Positions 16,773-26,023 of a stretch of DNA of 64,000 nucleotides are shown here, in pieces. Source of the stretch: Natrinema caseinilyticum (GTDB lineage: Archaea; Halobacteriota; Halobacteria; Halobacteriales; Natrialbaceae). Position numbers and translations under genes: made by a program. Numbering within the stretch: the stretch's first letter is position 1; each line of letters starts with the position of its first letter. The notes beneath the pieces are model-generated. The model was given only the letters and a program-made list of their open reading frames with translations, did not search any database and had not been told where the DNA came from. The stretch covers positions 248,001 to 312,000 of the forward strand of contig NZ_CP100445.1 in the NCBI RefSeq assembly GCF_024227435.1. The letters run 5' to 3'.

Positions 16773-18170
16773 ATGTCAGTGACTGCCACACCAATAGACG
16801 ACGGTGTAATTGACGGTCTCGGCGAGAGACTCCATGGCGAGTTACTTCGCCCGGGGGATCTCGGCTACGACGACGCCCGAGCGATATGGAACGGCATGAT
16901 CGACCGCCGACCGGCGCTCATCGTGCGAGCGATGGGTGTTTCGGACGTGATCGCGGCGGTGGCTTTCGCCCGTGAGTACGACATGTTGCTCGCGATCCGC
17001 GGCGCTGGACACAACATCGCGGGGAACGCGGTCTGCGACGACGGGTTGATGCTCGATCTCTCGGCGATGCGGTCGGTTCGCGTCGATCCGGAGGAGCGGA
17101 CGGCTCGCGTCGAGCCCGGGGCGACCCTCGCAGACTTCGACCACGAGGCGCAGGCGTTCGGGCTGGCGACGCCGCTCGGGATCAACTCGACGACCGGCGT
17201 CGCGGGGCTCACGCTCGGTGGCGGGTTCGGCTGGATCACTCGCAAGTACGGATTGACCGTGGATAACCTGCGCTCCGTCGACATCGTCACCGCGGACGGC
17301 GAACTGCGACACGCGAGCGAGGACGAAAACCCCGATCTCTTCTGGGCGGTCCGCGGCGGGGGCGGCAACTTCGGCGTCGTCACGTCGTTCGAGTTCGCCC
17401 TCCACGAGGTCGGTCCCGAGGTGCTCGCGGGGATGGTCGTCTATCACGGTGCGGACGCGCCAGCCGTCCTCCGGCACGTGCGAGACTTCAACGAGACTGC
17501 GCCGGATGAGTCGACCGTCTGGGTCGTCTTGCGCAAGGCACCGCCGCTTCCGTTCCTTCCCGAACCCATCCACGGTGAAGACGTGATCGTCGTGGTCCCG
17601 TTCTACGCCGGGGACGTCACCGAGGGCGAAGGAGTGCTGGCTCCGATTCGGGAGTACGGCGAACCGATCGCCGATACCGTCAGTCCGCGCCAGTACACGA
17701 CGTTCCAGCAAGCGTTCGATCCGCTCCTCACCGAGGGCGTCCGGAACTACTGGAAGTCACACAACTTCCGAGAGATTTCGGACGACGCTATCGATACTGT
17801 GGTCGAATACGCGCGGGACCTCCCGTCGCCGCTCTCCGAAATCTTCTTCGGACAGCTCGGCGGCGCGATGGGCCGGGTACCGGCGGACGCGACTGCGTTC
17901 CCGCACCGCGACGCAGCGTACGGGATGAACGTCCACACGCGCTGGGAGGATCCCGCCATGGACGACGAGTGCATCGATTGGTCCCGGGAGTTCTTCGATG
18001 CGATGGCGCCGTACGCGACCGGCGGCGTCTACGTGAACTTCATCAGCGAACGCGAGGGTGAAGAGGCCCTCGCCTACGGGGAGAACCACGATCGGCTGGT
18101 CGAGGTGAAGACGACGTACGATCCGGAGAACCTGTTCCGGATGAACCAGAACGTCGAACCAGCCCGCTAA
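16773..18170 (+). CDS. FAD-linked oxidase, berberine-bridge-enzyme type (copy 2)
   Basis: This 465-residue paralogue of the gene at 15084-16517 has the same domain order and nearly the same motifs: AIRGAGHNIAGNAVCDDGL with the FAD His, GLTLGGGFGWITRKYGLTVDNLRSVDIVTADG, FWAVRGGGGNFGVVTSFEF, and the C-terminal HDRLVEVKTTYDPENLFRMN. It differs in the substrate lobe (about residues 230-400), so the two probably act on different or successive substrates. The two genes are divergent with a 255-base shared control region, which suggests duplication followed by inversion. Confidence 0.87.
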   Translation: MSVTATPIDDGVIDGLGERLHGELLRPGDLGYDDARAIWNGMIDRRPALIVRAMGVSDVIAAVAFAREYDMLLAIRGAGHNIAGNAVCDDGLMLDLSAMRSVRVDPEERTARVEPGATLADFDHEAQAFGLATPLGINSTTGVAGLTLGGGFGWITRKYGLTVDNLRSVDIVTADGELRHASEDENPDLFWAVRGGGGNFGVVTSFEFALHEVGPEVLAGMVVYHGADAPAVLRHVRDFNETAPDESTVWVVLRKAPPLPFLPEPIHGEDVIVVVPFYAGDVTEGEGVLAPIREYGEPIADTVSPRQYTTFQQAFDPLLTEGVRNYWKSHNFREISDDAIDTVVEYARDLPSPLSEIFFGQLGGAMGRVPADATAFPHRDAAYGMNVHTRWEDPAMDDECIDWSREFFDAMAPYATGGVYVNFISEREGEEALAYGENHDRLVEVKTTYDPENLFRMNQNVEPAR

Positions 18171-18173
18171 TTC

Positions 18174-18181
18174 CCCTTTTT
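18174..18181 (+). terminator. Oligo-T end after FAD-linked oxidase copy 2
   Basis: A CCCC followed by T5 lies within 10 bases after the stop codon at 18170, in the 38-base gap before the convergent gene. Confidence 0.35.
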
Positions 18182-18208
18182 GGACCGCCACCGCCCGTTT
18201 TCGAACCG

Positions 18209-19762
18209 CTAGTCGCCGATCCAGTCCGCGAAACTCCCCTCGAGCAACGTTTCGGCCTGCCGAGCGACGTACTCCTGTTGCATTCGCTCGACCGCGTCGG
18301 CGAACCGTGTCCCCTCCTCGAGCCCTGCTCTCACCCGCGCTCGTTTCCAGCCGGCCGGCGTCACACCCTGGCGGACACGGCGTCGAAGCGGGTAGAGATA
18401 CTTCGCTGCGTCTTCCTCGCGAAGCCCGCGGTTCGTGAGTCCGTCCTCGGCGTGGGCCAGCAGGTCCTCGTAGAGCGCGAGTCCGTCGGTCGTCTCCTTG
18501 CCGTCGTTGGTGATCCAGGTCAGGTCGGCCTCGAGACCGTCCGTCATCGCGGCGTAGAAGTTCTCCCGGGCGATCTGCCAGTCGAGTTCGAGGACGGGAT
18601 GCTCGAGACGGGTCAGACTCTCCATCAGGCCGGCGAAGGCGGCGAGAAAGGACACGGAATCCCGAACCGTCGGCTGGGCGGGGATCGGTCGGAACTCGAT
18701 ACGAGCGTTGGCGGCCGACCGCGTCGGGCCGCCGAAGACGGGGCGAACCCACCGCCAGTAGGTGCCGTGTTTGCGACTGAAGTGCGGGAACTGGTCGTCG
18801 AAGCGCTCGCCGGACTCGACCGGCATCGGCACGATGGTTTCGTCGTCGGCGATTCGGTCGATCGCATCGTCGACCGTCTCCAAATCGTCCGGGAATCGGA
18901 CCTTCCCGTCGCCGGTCGTGGGATCGTTCAGGACGGTTTCGAAGACGCTGATCCGATGTTCCATCCAGCCGTCGCGGAGGATCTCGTCGGCGGACGCGTC
19001 GTCGTCGTAGAGATCCGGCGGGAAGAACGGGGAGTTGACGCCGAGCGCGAGGAGCGGACCCGCGATTCGGAGCGCGTAATTGAAGTACGTCGAAAGGTCG
19101 GGCGCGTGGGGGACCTGATAGTGCGGTTGAATCGACGTGATGAGGCTCTCCGGCATGACCGTGTCGGCCTGGACGGAGACGTGGGGCGCTTCGATGCGCA
19201 TCCCCGCGGAATCGGCCTGCTCCGTGTTTGCCATCGCGTGATAGCGCGCGGAATCGCTCATGTTCGTCGCGATTCGGATCCCGCGTTCGGTTCCGTCGGC
19301 CGCGAGTGCGGTTCGTTCGACGCTATCGGTGAGGTAGGTGCCCGCTGTCTCGCCCTCGGGTGGGATCGTCCACATCGCGTCGCTGACGAGTCGCATCCGC
19401 TCGGACTGCGTCACGTTGAGCGCCGCCCGTAGGCGCGCTTTCACCTCCGACTCCTGGGCGGCCAGCCCGGGTGCGTTCAGCGGCTGCGGGCTGGTCGTCA
19501 TTTCCGCGTTGTGCAATCCGAGTTCCTTTTCGAAGCCGATCAGTTCGAGTAGCCGTCGTGGAACCCGCCGCAACGCGCAGCCGTCGGCTTTGACGGCGTA
19601 GAACTCGTACTCGAGGCCGACGATCGCCTGCGGGTTGTCGAACACCCCCTCCTCGACGGCGTCTTTGATCACCTCGGCGTCCGCCTCGGCCCGCTCCCGA
19701 AAGTCGACGGCGTCGACGGACAACACGTCAGCGACGCGTTCGGCGAGTTCCTCCTCTGGCAT
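18209..19762 (-). CDS. GCS2-like carboxylate-amine ligase, large form
   Basis: This 517-residue protein contains the marks of the glutamate-cysteine ligase 2 / carboxylate-amine ligase fold: AIVGLEYEFYAV (residues about 45-56, catalytic acids), LHNAEMTTSPQPL, HVSVQAD, and NARIEFRPIPAQPTVRDS late in the chain. The usual GshA-like proteins of haloarchaea are about 360 residues, so this form is longer at both ends, with a helical C-terminal part (LYPLRRRVRQGVTPAGWKRARV). It probably joins a carboxylate and an amine with ATP; substrates are unknown. It is monocistronic and divergent from the DNA ligase gene. Confidence 0.75.
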   Translation of the reverse strand: MPEEELAERVADVLSVDAVDFRERAEADAEVIKDAVEEGVFDNPQAIVGLEYEFYAVKADGCALRRVPRRLLELIGFEKELGLHNAEMTTSPQPLNAPGLAAQESEVKARLRAALNVTQSERMRLVSDAMWTIPPEGETAGTYLTDSVERTALAADGTERGIRIATNMSDSARYHAMANTEQADSAGMRIEAPHVSVQADTVMPESLITSIQPHYQVPHAPDLSTYFNYALRIAGPLLALGVNSPFFPPDLYDDDASADEILRDGWMEHRISVFETVLNDPTTGDGKVRFPDDLETVDDAIDRIADDETIVPMPVESGERFDDQFPHFSRKHGTYWRWVRPVFGGPTRSAANARIEFRPIPAQPTVRDSVSFLAAFAGLMESLTRLEHPVLELDWQIARENFYAAMTDGLEADLTWITNDGKETTDGLALYEDLLAHAEDGLTNRGLREEDAAKYLYPLRRRVRQGVTPAGWKRARVRAGLEEGTRFADAVERMQQEYVARQAETLLEGSFADWIGD

Positions 19763-19911
19763 ACCACCCAGTGGGGACGCGAACGCCTTTAAACACGGCC
19801 TTCCATCGTCGGCGGCCGATCGTGAACGCGCCGCGGAGTGATCGCCTCTCGGCTATCGCACCCGCTTTCGTCTCCGAATCGTTTTAGGCTCCGAGGTGAG
19901 AGACACCGTCG

Positions 19912-21645
19912 ATGGAGTTCGCCACGTTCGCCGACCGCGCCGGGACGATCGAAGCCGAATCCGCAGATCTCGAGATCGTCGCTCACGTCCGCGAACTGCT
20001 CGCGGTCGCCGGCGACGACCTCGAGGTGGTCGCGCGTTTCGCCCAGGGGCGGGTGTTCCCGGCCTGGGACTCGACGACGCTCGACGTCGGACCGAGCGCG
20101 TGTTACGAGGCGATCGCCCGCGCGGCCGGGACCAACGTGGGTGCCGAGGACGTCGAGGACACGCTCGCGTCGGTCGGGGAGATCGGTGCCGTGGCGGCCA
20201 GCTACGATTTCGGCGGCCAGCGCGGGCTGGGTGCGTTTACGAGCGCTGGTGGCGGACCCGCTGGCGGTGGCGACGACCTCACCGTCCGCGAGGTCGCCGA
20301 CACGCTCGAAGGCCTCGCGGCCGCCGAAGGCTCGGGCAGTCAGGACCGCAAAGTCGACTTGCTCTTCGGACTGTTCAATCGGTGCTCGAGCGAAGAAGCC
20401 CGCTACCTCGCCCGACTCGTCCTCTCGGAGATGCGCATCGGTGTCGGCGAGGGAACGGTCCGAGACGCGATCGCCGACGCCTTCGACGTGCCCGGTGATC
20501 GGGTCGAGCGCGCCCTGCAGGTCTCGAACGATTACGGGCGAGTGGCCCGGATCGCGAGGGACGACGGGATCGAGGGACTGGACGCGATGGACCTCGAGGT
20601 CGGCCGCCCCGTCCAGGCGATGCTCGCTCAGGCGGGGACGGTGACGGACGCGCTGGGGGAGTGGGACGAAGCCGGCGTCGAGTGGAAATACGACGGGGCA
20701 CGGATCCAATTGCATCACGAACCCGCCGACGCCGACGGGCCCGGCGAGTCCGGCGAAACCAGAGTCTTCTCGAGAAACATGGAGGACGTCACCGAGGCCC
20801 TTCCCGAAGTGGTCGAGTTCGCCCGGGAGACGCTCGCGGTACCCGCGATCCTCGACGGCGAAGTCGTCGCGGTCGACGACGACGGGACGCCGCTCCCGTT
20901 TCAGGCGGTCCTCAAGCGATTTCGGCGAAAACACGACGTCGCGAAGGCTCGCGAGGACGTCACCGTTCGGCCGGTCTTCTTCGATTGCCTGCACGCCGAC
21001 GGCGCGGACCTGCTCGAGGAACCGTTGACGACGCGCCACGAACGGCTCCGCTCGGTCCTGGTCGATTCGGAGGCGGAGACGGATCGTCTCGGGGACGACG
21101 AAATCGATGGGCTCTCGCTCCTGTGGGAATCCGCCGATCCCGACCAGATCGAGTCGATCGACACCGAGGCGCTGGAATCGGGACACGAAGGCATCATGCT
21201 GAAAGACCCAGGGTCGACGTACACACCGGGCCGCCGGGGCAAGAACTGGCGCAAGCGCAAACCCGACGTCGAGACGCTCGATTGCGTCGTGACGGGCGCC
21301 GAGTGGGGCGAGGGGCGGCGGGCGACGTTCCTCGGGACCTTCGAACTCTCGGTGCGTGCTGGCGAGTCCCTCGAGACGGTCGGGAAGGTCGCGACCGGCA
21401 TCACCGACGAGAAACTCGCCGAGTTGACCGACCTGCTCGAGCCCCATATCGCTGCCGAGGAGGGACAGAACGTGAACATAGAACCCGCCGCCGTCTTCGA
21501 GGTCGGCTACGAGGAGATCCAGTCGTCGCCGACCTATTCGTCGGGCTACGCGCTTCGATTCCCTCGGTTCGTCGGCGTCCGGTCCGACAAGGACCCCGCG
21601 GATGCGGACACGCTCGAGCGACTCGAGCGACTCCGAGGGCGGTGA
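19912..21645 (+). CDS. lig: ATP-dependent DNA ligase (archaeal type)
   Basis: This 577-residue ligase seals Okazaki fragments and repair nicks. Domains in order are an all-helical DNA-binding domain (about 1-225), the adenylation domain with motif I EWKYDGARIQLH (Lys about 262), motif III SRNMEDVTEALPE, motif IV AILDGEVVAVDDDG, and the OB domain with KDPGSTYTPGRRGKNWRKRKP (motifs V/VI). The ending ALRFPRFVGVRSDKDPADADT contains the PCNA-independent C-terminal motif usual for archaea. The start is 19912, where the protein begins MEFATFADRA. Confidence 0.95.
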   Translation: MEFATFADRAGTIEAESADLEIVAHVRELLAVAGDDLEVVARFAQGRVFPAWDSTTLDVGPSACYEAIARAAGTNVGAEDVEDTLASVGEIGAVAASYDFGGQRGLGAFTSAGGGPAGGGDDLTVREVADTLEGLAAAEGSGSQDRKVDLLFGLFNRCSSEEARYLARLVLSEMRIGVGEGTVRDAIADAFDVPGDRVERALQVSNDYGRVARIARDDGIEGLDAMDLEVGRPVQAMLAQAGTVTDALGEWDEAGVEWKYDGARIQLHHEPADADGPGESGETRVFSRNMEDVTEALPEVVEFARETLAVPAILDGEVVAVDDDGTPLPFQAVLKRFRRKHDVAKAREDVTVRPVFFDCLHADGADLLEEPLTTRHERLRSVLVDSEAETDRLGDDEIDGLSLLWESADPDQIESIDTEALESGHEGIMLKDPGSTYTPGRRGKNWRKRKPDVETLDCVVTGAEWGEGRRATFLGTFELSVRAGESLETVGKVATGITDEKLAELTDLLEPHIAAEEGQNVNIEPAAVFEVGYEEIQSSPTYSSGYALRFPRFVGVRSDKDPADADTLERLERLRGR

Positions 21646-21808
21646 CCGTCGACCGCGGTTCGACCGACCAGCGGTTGGTACGACGCGGGGTGACGCCGAA
21701 ACGGGATCGACACCGGAATATCGGTCGAACCGGCGGAACAGCCGCGAACCCGGTCGAACCGATGTGACGGCCACGATCGATCTCTGATTGATTACTGTCT
21801 AATATGGA

Positions 21809-21817
21809 AAGAAATAT
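21809..21817 (+). promoter_or_regulatory. TATA-like box of the small membrane protein at 21843
   Basis: The sequence AAATATATT sits 26-34 bases before the ATG at 21843. It supports that ATG over the ATG at 21804, which lies upstream of the box. Confidence 0.5.
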
Positions 21818-21842
21818 ATTGCCGTTCTCGACTAGTCTACGC

Positions 21843-22037
21843 ATGCCCTCTCCGTTCGAAAACCCGGTTATCCGTTACGGGATGGGATTCGGTAGCGCCG
21901 TAATCCTCACAGTCGTCGCGTTCACCGTTCTCGATGGTCTGGCCCGCTGGATCGTCCTCGGCATGGCAGTGCTCGAGATTCTCGTCGTCCCGCAGATTCT
22001 GAAACTGGCCACGGAAAACGCCGCGGAAACGGCGTGA
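21843..22037 (+). CDS. Small two-helix membrane protein
   Basis: This 64-residue protein has two hydrophobic segments (about residues 12-32 and 34-52; FGSAVILTVVAFTVLDGL and ARWIVLGMAVLEILVVPQIL) and an acidic end. The start MPSPFENPVIRYG is favoured by the upstream AT-rich box. Similar short membrane proteins are widespread in haloarchaea without assigned function. No operon partner is evident. Confidence 0.65.
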   Translation: MPSPFENPVIRYGMGFGSAVILTVVAFTVLDGLARWIVLGMAVLEILVVPQILKLATENAAETA

Positions 22038-22222
22038 CAATCGGTCGAATGGCCCGCTATCGTACGGACCGTTTCCACCGTTCACGCTCCAGAACCCGCA
22101 CGACGGTCGGCGACGTGGCGGTCGCCGTGTCCTCCCGCCCGGGCCAGCAGAGCGGACGCTCGTCTCGGCGCGGCCGACCACATGTAAGCACCCTTAAGAG
22201 CCACGGGAAATTGAATTCGCGT

Positions 22223-23374
22223 ATGCAACCGCGCGACCTGTCCGATCACGTCGCCTACGAGGCGGGTCGAGGAATCGAGGAAGTCGCCCGCGAACTCGGG
22301 CGCGACCCCTCCGAATTCGTCAAGCTCGCGTCGAACGAGAACCCACACGGCCCCTCGCCGGCAGCGGCCGTGGCAATCCGCGAGACAGCCTCGAGCGTCA
22401 GTTCCTACCCGAAAGCCGCACACGCCGACCTCACGGCTGCCGTCGCCGACCGCTGGGACGTCGCCGACGCACAGGTCTGGCTGGCCAACGGTGGCGACGG
22501 TGCGATCGATTACCTCCATCGGGCCACGCTCGAGTCGGGAGACGACGTCCTCGTTCCCGCACCAGGGTTCGCCTACTACGGGATGAGTTCCCGCTTCCAC
22601 CACGGCGACGTCCGCGAGTACGAACTCTCTCGGGCCCGCAACTTCGACCAGGACGCGGACACCGTCCTCGAAGCGTACGAGGACGAACGGGTCGTCTGGC
22701 TCACCAGCCCGCACAATCCGACCGGATCGACCATCGCGCTCGAGCAAATCGACCGGCTCGCCGACGAAACCGACGAGGAAACGCTGATCGTCGTCGACGA
22801 GGCGTACGGTGAGTTCGCCGACCGGGACAGCGCCGTGACCCTCATCGAGGGTCGAGACGGATACGACGCCCGGACTGACGTCGCCGTATTACGCACGTTC
22901 TCAAAGGCGTACGGACTGGCCGGCGTCCGACTCGGGTACGCCGTCGTCCCCCAGGCGTGGGCGGATGCCTACGCGCGCGTGAACACACCGTTTGCAGCGA
23001 GCGAACTCGCGTGCCGGGCCGGCCTCGGCGCCATCGAAGACGAAGAACACGTCGTCCGGACGGTCGAAACGGCCCGCGAGTCCCGCGAGTACATGCGCGA
23101 GAACATCGATGCCCACGTCTGGGAGAGCGAAGGGAATTTCGTCCTCGTCGACGTCGACGACGCCTCGACCGTGGCCGAAACGATGCAAGAGCGGGGTGTC
23201 ATCGTCCGCGACTGTTCGAGTTTCGGCCTGCCGGGGTGTATCCGCATCACCTGCGGCACCGAGACCGAAACCGAACGAGCAGTCGAGACGCTCAACGACG
23301 CGCTCACCGATCTGGGTCTCGGGGCGGATAGCGCCGACGAACCGGACACGGGTCCGGAGGTGGCAGACCCATGA
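22223..23374 (+). CDS. hisC: Histidinol-phosphate aminotransferase
   Basis: This 383-residue PLP enzyme of histidine synthesis swaps the amino group between glutamate and imidazole-acetol phosphate. It shows KLASNENPHGPSPAA, VWLTSPHNPTGSTIA, VVDEAYGEFAD and the PLP-binding Lys in RTFSKAYGLAGVRLGYAV. The C-terminal GCIRITCGTETE binds phosphate. The start MQPRDLSDHVAYEAG is preceded by a CTTAAG box about 30 bases upstream. Its stop overlaps the start of the kinase gene (ATGA), and the three genes to 24527 form one operon. Confidence 0.95.
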   Translation: MQPRDLSDHVAYEAGRGIEEVARELGRDPSEFVKLASNENPHGPSPAAAVAIRETASSVSSYPKAAHADLTAAVADRWDVADAQVWLANGGDGAIDYLHRATLESGDDVLVPAPGFAYYGMSSRFHHGDVREYELSRARNFDQDADTVLEAYEDERVVWLTSPHNPTGSTIALEQIDRLADETDEETLIVVDEAYGEFADRDSAVTLIEGRDGYDARTDVAVLRTFSKAYGLAGVRLGYAVVPQAWADAYARVNTPFAASELACRAGLGAIEDEEHVVRTVETARESREYMRENIDAHVWESEGNFVLVDVDDASTVAETMQERGVIVRDCSSFGLPGCIRITCGTETETERAVETLNDALTDLGLGADSADEPDTGPEVADP

Positions 23375-23916
23375 GGATCGCGGTCACGGGCACCCCCGGA
23401 ACCGGAAAAACGACCGCGACGAGCCTGTTCGAGTCCAGACGAGCCGAAACTGATCGCGGCGAAGTCAGCCCCGATCTCGAGGTGATTCACCTCAACAGCG
23501 TCATCGAGGACGAGGCGTTCTACACGGACGTCGACGCCGACCGCGAGAGCGTGGTTGCCGATCTCGAGGCGCTCGGGGCGTGGCTCGAGGACCGTGACGA
23601 CGTCGTGATCGAGTCTCACCTCGCCCATCACTTCGAGGCCGACCGAGTTGCCGTCCTCCGGTGTCACCCGGACACGCTCGCGGAGCGACTGCTCGAGCGC
23701 GGCGAGAGCGAGCGGAAGGCCCGAGAGAACGCTGAAAGCGAGGCGCTGGACGTTATCCTGTCGGAAGCGGTCGCGGAACACGGCCGCGAGTCGGTCTACG
23801 AGATCGACACGACGGACCGGGGCCCCGAGGACGTCGCCGGCGATCTCGCGGCCGTCGCGGCGGGGACGCGCGAACCGAGCGCCGGCGAGGTCGACTTCGT
23901 GGGGTATCTGACATGA
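23371..23916 (+). CDS. Putative adenylate kinase (archaeal AK6/Fap7-like)
   Basis: This 181-residue P-loop protein has the Walker A motif AVTGTPGTGKTT (residues 4-15), an acidic LID region (RGESERKARENAESEALD) and DRDDVVIESHLAHHF, where AK6 proteins have their NMP-binding DxxH..H. Homologues are broad NMP kinases also tied to ribosome maturation in eukaryotes and archaea. It overlaps both neighbours by four bases (ATGA at each end), so the operon is tightly coupled. It is probably an adenylate-type kinase; the ribosome link is inference from the family. Confidence 0.82.
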   Translation: MRIAVTGTPGTGKTTATSLFESRRAETDRGEVSPDLEVIHLNSVIEDEAFYTDVDADRESVVADLEALGAWLEDRDDVVIESHLAHHFEADRVAVLRCHPDTLAERLLERGESERKARENAESEALDVILSEAVAEHGRESVYEIDTTDRGPEDVAGDLAAVAAGTREPSAGEVDFVGYLT

Positions 23917-24527
23917 CGCTGGACAAGTTTCGTCCATACGTGTCGCGGTTTCTCGATCCGTTCGTCACCGGGTTCGACCGGGTCGGAATGACGCCCAACG
24001 GGGTGAGCGTAATCGCGTTCGGAATGGCCGTCCTGGCCGCGGCGGCCTTCGCCCTCGGTGGGCGCGGAGAACCCACGTGGTACGCCGTTGCGGCGGCGCT
24101 GGTCTTTTGCAACGGCTGGCTCGACATCGTCGACGGTGCGCTCGCGCGCGAACAGGAAGTCGCCTCGGCGGGCGGCGATTTGCTCGATCACGTCCTCGAC
24201 CGGTACGCGGACATCGTCGTCATCGCCGGACTGGCAGCGGGACTCGAGGACTATCTGCTCGGCTTCCTCGCCGTAACCGGCGTCGTGATGACCTCGTATC
24301 TCGGAACGCAAGCCCAGGCGGTCGGTCTCGACCGAGTCTACGGTGGACTCGTCGGTCGTGCGGACCGGCTGGCGATCATCGGACTCGTCGGATTTCTCGC
24401 GTATCCGCTCGCTGGGACGACTCTCGGCGGGTTTTCGATCGTGGGCTGGCTCCTGATTTTCCTCGCGGTCGTCGGCCACGTGACCGCACTCCAGCGGTTT
24501 TACTACTCCTGGGCCGCACTCGATTGA
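23913..24527 (+). CDS. CDP-alcohol phosphatidyltransferase family protein
   Basis: This 204-residue membrane enzyme carries the full signature D-x2-DG-x2-AR-x8-G-x3-D-x3-D as DIVDGALAREQEVASAGGDLLDHVLD (shown as key residues D, DG, AR, G, D, D, bases about 24121-24200). It has about five or six helices. Enzymes of this family put a polar head group (inositol phosphate, glycerol phosphate or serine) on CDP-archaeol in lipid synthesis. Which head group is used cannot be told from the sequence. It is the last gene of the hisC operon and is followed within 10 bases by an IS-type hairpin. Confidence 0.88.
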   Translation: MTLDKFRPYVSRFLDPFVTGFDRVGMTPNGVSVIAFGMAVLAAAAFALGGRGEPTWYAVAAALVFCNGWLDIVDGALAREQEVASAGGDLLDHVLDRYADIVVIAGLAAGLEDYLLGFLAVTGVVMTSYLGTQAQAVGLDRVYGGLVGRADRLAIIGLVGFLAYPLAGTTLGGFSIVGWLLIFLAVVGHVTALQRFYYSWAALD

Positions 24528-24560
24528 CATCCTCCCCGCCCTAAAGGGCGAGGCGTTCTC
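24526..24560. mobile_element. IS200/IS605-type end hairpin, without transposase
   Basis: The sequence reads GACATCCTCCCCGCCC, TAAA, then GGGCGAGG. It has a five-pair stem CGCCC/GGGCG and the flanking GACATCCTCCCC that is typical of the subterminal ends of IS200/IS605 (TnpB-carrying) elements. No tnpA or tnpB frame is beside it, so it is a solo end or scar. It begins two bases before the stop of the CDP-alcohol transferase gene and may now serve as its terminator. Confidence 0.5.
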
Positions 24561-24628
24561 CTCGCGCTTCGTAATCGCTCGCTCCGTCGTCTCAGCACCC
24601 ATTTCTCCGATTCGGGACCGCGCCGTAT

Positions 24629-24637
24629 GCTTTATCC
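24629..24637 (+). promoter_or_regulatory. TATA box of the aMBF1 gene
   Basis: GCTTTATCC is centred about 28 bases before the ATG at 24661. Confidence 0.5.
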
Positions 24638-24660
24638 CTCGCCACGATATAGGGTCTCAC

Positions 24661-25209
24661 ATGGTTCAGTGCGAGATGTGTGGGGCCGAGACGTCGTCCC
24701 CGAAGACCATCAAAGTCGAGGGCGCGAAGTTAGACGTGTGTTCGAACTGTACCGACTTCGGAACCGAGGTGAAACAGCCCGCGAGTTCGAGTGCGTCCAC
24801 GAAGTACTCGACCGGTTCGAGTTCGTCGTCCTCGAGCGGTGGCGGTCAGTCCGCCGGCTCGAGTACCGGCTCGTCGAGTTCGAGTAGCTCGAGCCAGCGC
24901 CGCCGGACGGACATGTTCGACGACATGGAAGAACTCGCGACTGACTACGACGACCGGGTCCGCAACGCCCGCGAGAGCAAGGGGCTCAGTCAGTCCGATC
25001 TCGCGAACGAACTCAACGAGAAAGCGAGCCTGATCCGTAAGATCGAGCGCGGTGATACGCTCCCGAGCGACCGCGTGCAGTCGAAACTCGAAAACTACCT
25101 CGATATCGATCTGAGCGCGGAGGGGAGTTCCGGCGGGGACTCGGAGTGGTCCGGCGGCTCCTCGACGGGGAGTTACACCCTCGGCGACGTCGTCAAGCGC
25201 AAGGACTGA
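24661..25209 (+). CDS. mbf1: Archaeal multiprotein bridging factor 1
   Basis: This 182-residue protein has an N-terminal zinc ribbon (CEMCG at residues 4-8 and CSNC at 28-31), a long Ser/Gly linker (about 40-80), then a helix-turn-helix of the Cro/HTH_3 type (VRNARESKGLSQSDLANELNEKASLIRKIERGD). The layout is that of aMBF1, a conserved archaeal factor that associates with the small ribosomal subunit and the basal transcription machinery. The Ser-rich linker is much longer than in non-halophiles. It is monocistronic. Confidence 0.92.
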   Translation: MVQCEMCGAETSSPKTIKVEGAKLDVCSNCTDFGTEVKQPASSSASTKYSTGSSSSSSSGGGQSAGSSTGSSSSSSSSQRRRTDMFDDMEELATDYDDRVRNARESKGLSQSDLANELNEKASLIRKIERGDTLPSDRVQSKLENYLDIDLSAEGSSGGDSEWSGGSSTGSYTLGDVVKRKD

Positions 25210-25283
25210 CCCGCCGTCGTCGACGTCGAATTCGACACTAACGACTCGGAAGCTATTTCTTTCGTGCGGGAGGGGTTGGCGAT

Positions 25284-25928
25284 ATGTTCGTCCTCGTTAA
25301 CCTGAAGACGTATCCGTGTGATCCGGTCGCCGTTGCGGAGGCCGTCCGCGACGTCGACGATACCACAGACGCTCGCCTGGCCGTCGCGCCACAGGCGGCG
25401 CATTTGGAACGGGTTGCCGATACGGGCGCGGAGACGTGGGCCCAACACGTCGATTCGGTCGAGTACGGGAGCAACACCGGCCACACGCTCGCGGAGGCTG
25501 CCGTCGACGCCGGTGCGGTCGGGACGCTGATCAACCACTCCGAGCGACGACTGAAACTGGCAGCGATCGACGGATCGGTCAGGGCGGCCGAGCGGGCCGG
25601 TCTCGAGACGGTCGTCTGCGCGAACAATCCGGCCCAGATCGGCGCGGCCGCGGCCCTGGGTCCGGATGCCGTCGCCGTCGAACCGCCTGCACTCATCGGG
25701 ACCGGCACACCGGTCAGCCAGGCCGATCCCGACGTCGTCGAGGACGCCGTCGAGGCGGCCGAAAACGTCGATTCGGACGTCTCGGTTCTCTGTGGTGCGG
25801 GAATCAGCACGGGCGAAGACGTCGTCGCGGCCGGCGATCTCGGCGCCGAGGGCGTTTTGCTGGCGAGCGGGGTCGCCAAAGCGGACGATCCCACGGCCGC
25901 ACTCGAGAATCTGGTCGAACCGCTGTAA
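25284..25928 (+). CDS. tpiA: Triosephosphate isomerase (archaeal short type)
   Basis: This 214-residue enzyme interconverts glyceraldehyde 3-phosphate and dihydroxyacetone phosphate. The catalytic residues are visible: Lys in VNLKTYP (residue about 7), His in LINHSERR, and Glu in [11 protein letters not shown]. The phosphate loop GAGISTG and [12 protein letters not shown] complete the barrel. Its length matches the compact archaeal type, which is shorter than the bacterial enzyme of about 250 residues. It is preceded by the T-rich box CTATTTCTTT about 28 bases upstream. Confidence 0.95.
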   Translation: MFVLVNLKTYPCDPVAVAEAVRDVDDTTDARLAVAPQAAHLERVADTGAETWAQHVDSVEYGSNTGHTLAEAAVDAGAVGTLINHSERRLKLAAIDGSVRAAERAGLETVVCANNPAQIGAAAALGPDAVAVEPPALIGTGTPVSQADPDVVEDAVEAAENVDSDVSVLCGAGISTGEDVVAAGDLGAEGVLLASGVAKADDPTAALENLVEPL

Positions 25929-25992
25929 ACCGTCGACACTGGCGCTCTTCTGCGGCTGGGACGGGTTCGTGACGCGGTTCCAGCGGCGACCG

Positions 25993-25999
25993 ACTTATC
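25993..25999 (+). promoter_or_regulatory. TATA-like box of the interrupted gene at 26024
   Basis: ACTTATC lies 25-31 bases before the ATG at 26024, showing that the gene still has a normal promoter although its frame is broken. Confidence 0.45.
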
Positions 26000-26023
26000 C
26001 CCGTCTCCGCCGAAGGAATCGAT

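Noticed and set aside
19789-21774. 661-codon frame opposite the DNA ligase
   Set aside because: It is the complement of the ligase gene, open because of high GC; the translation is Arg-rich without domains.
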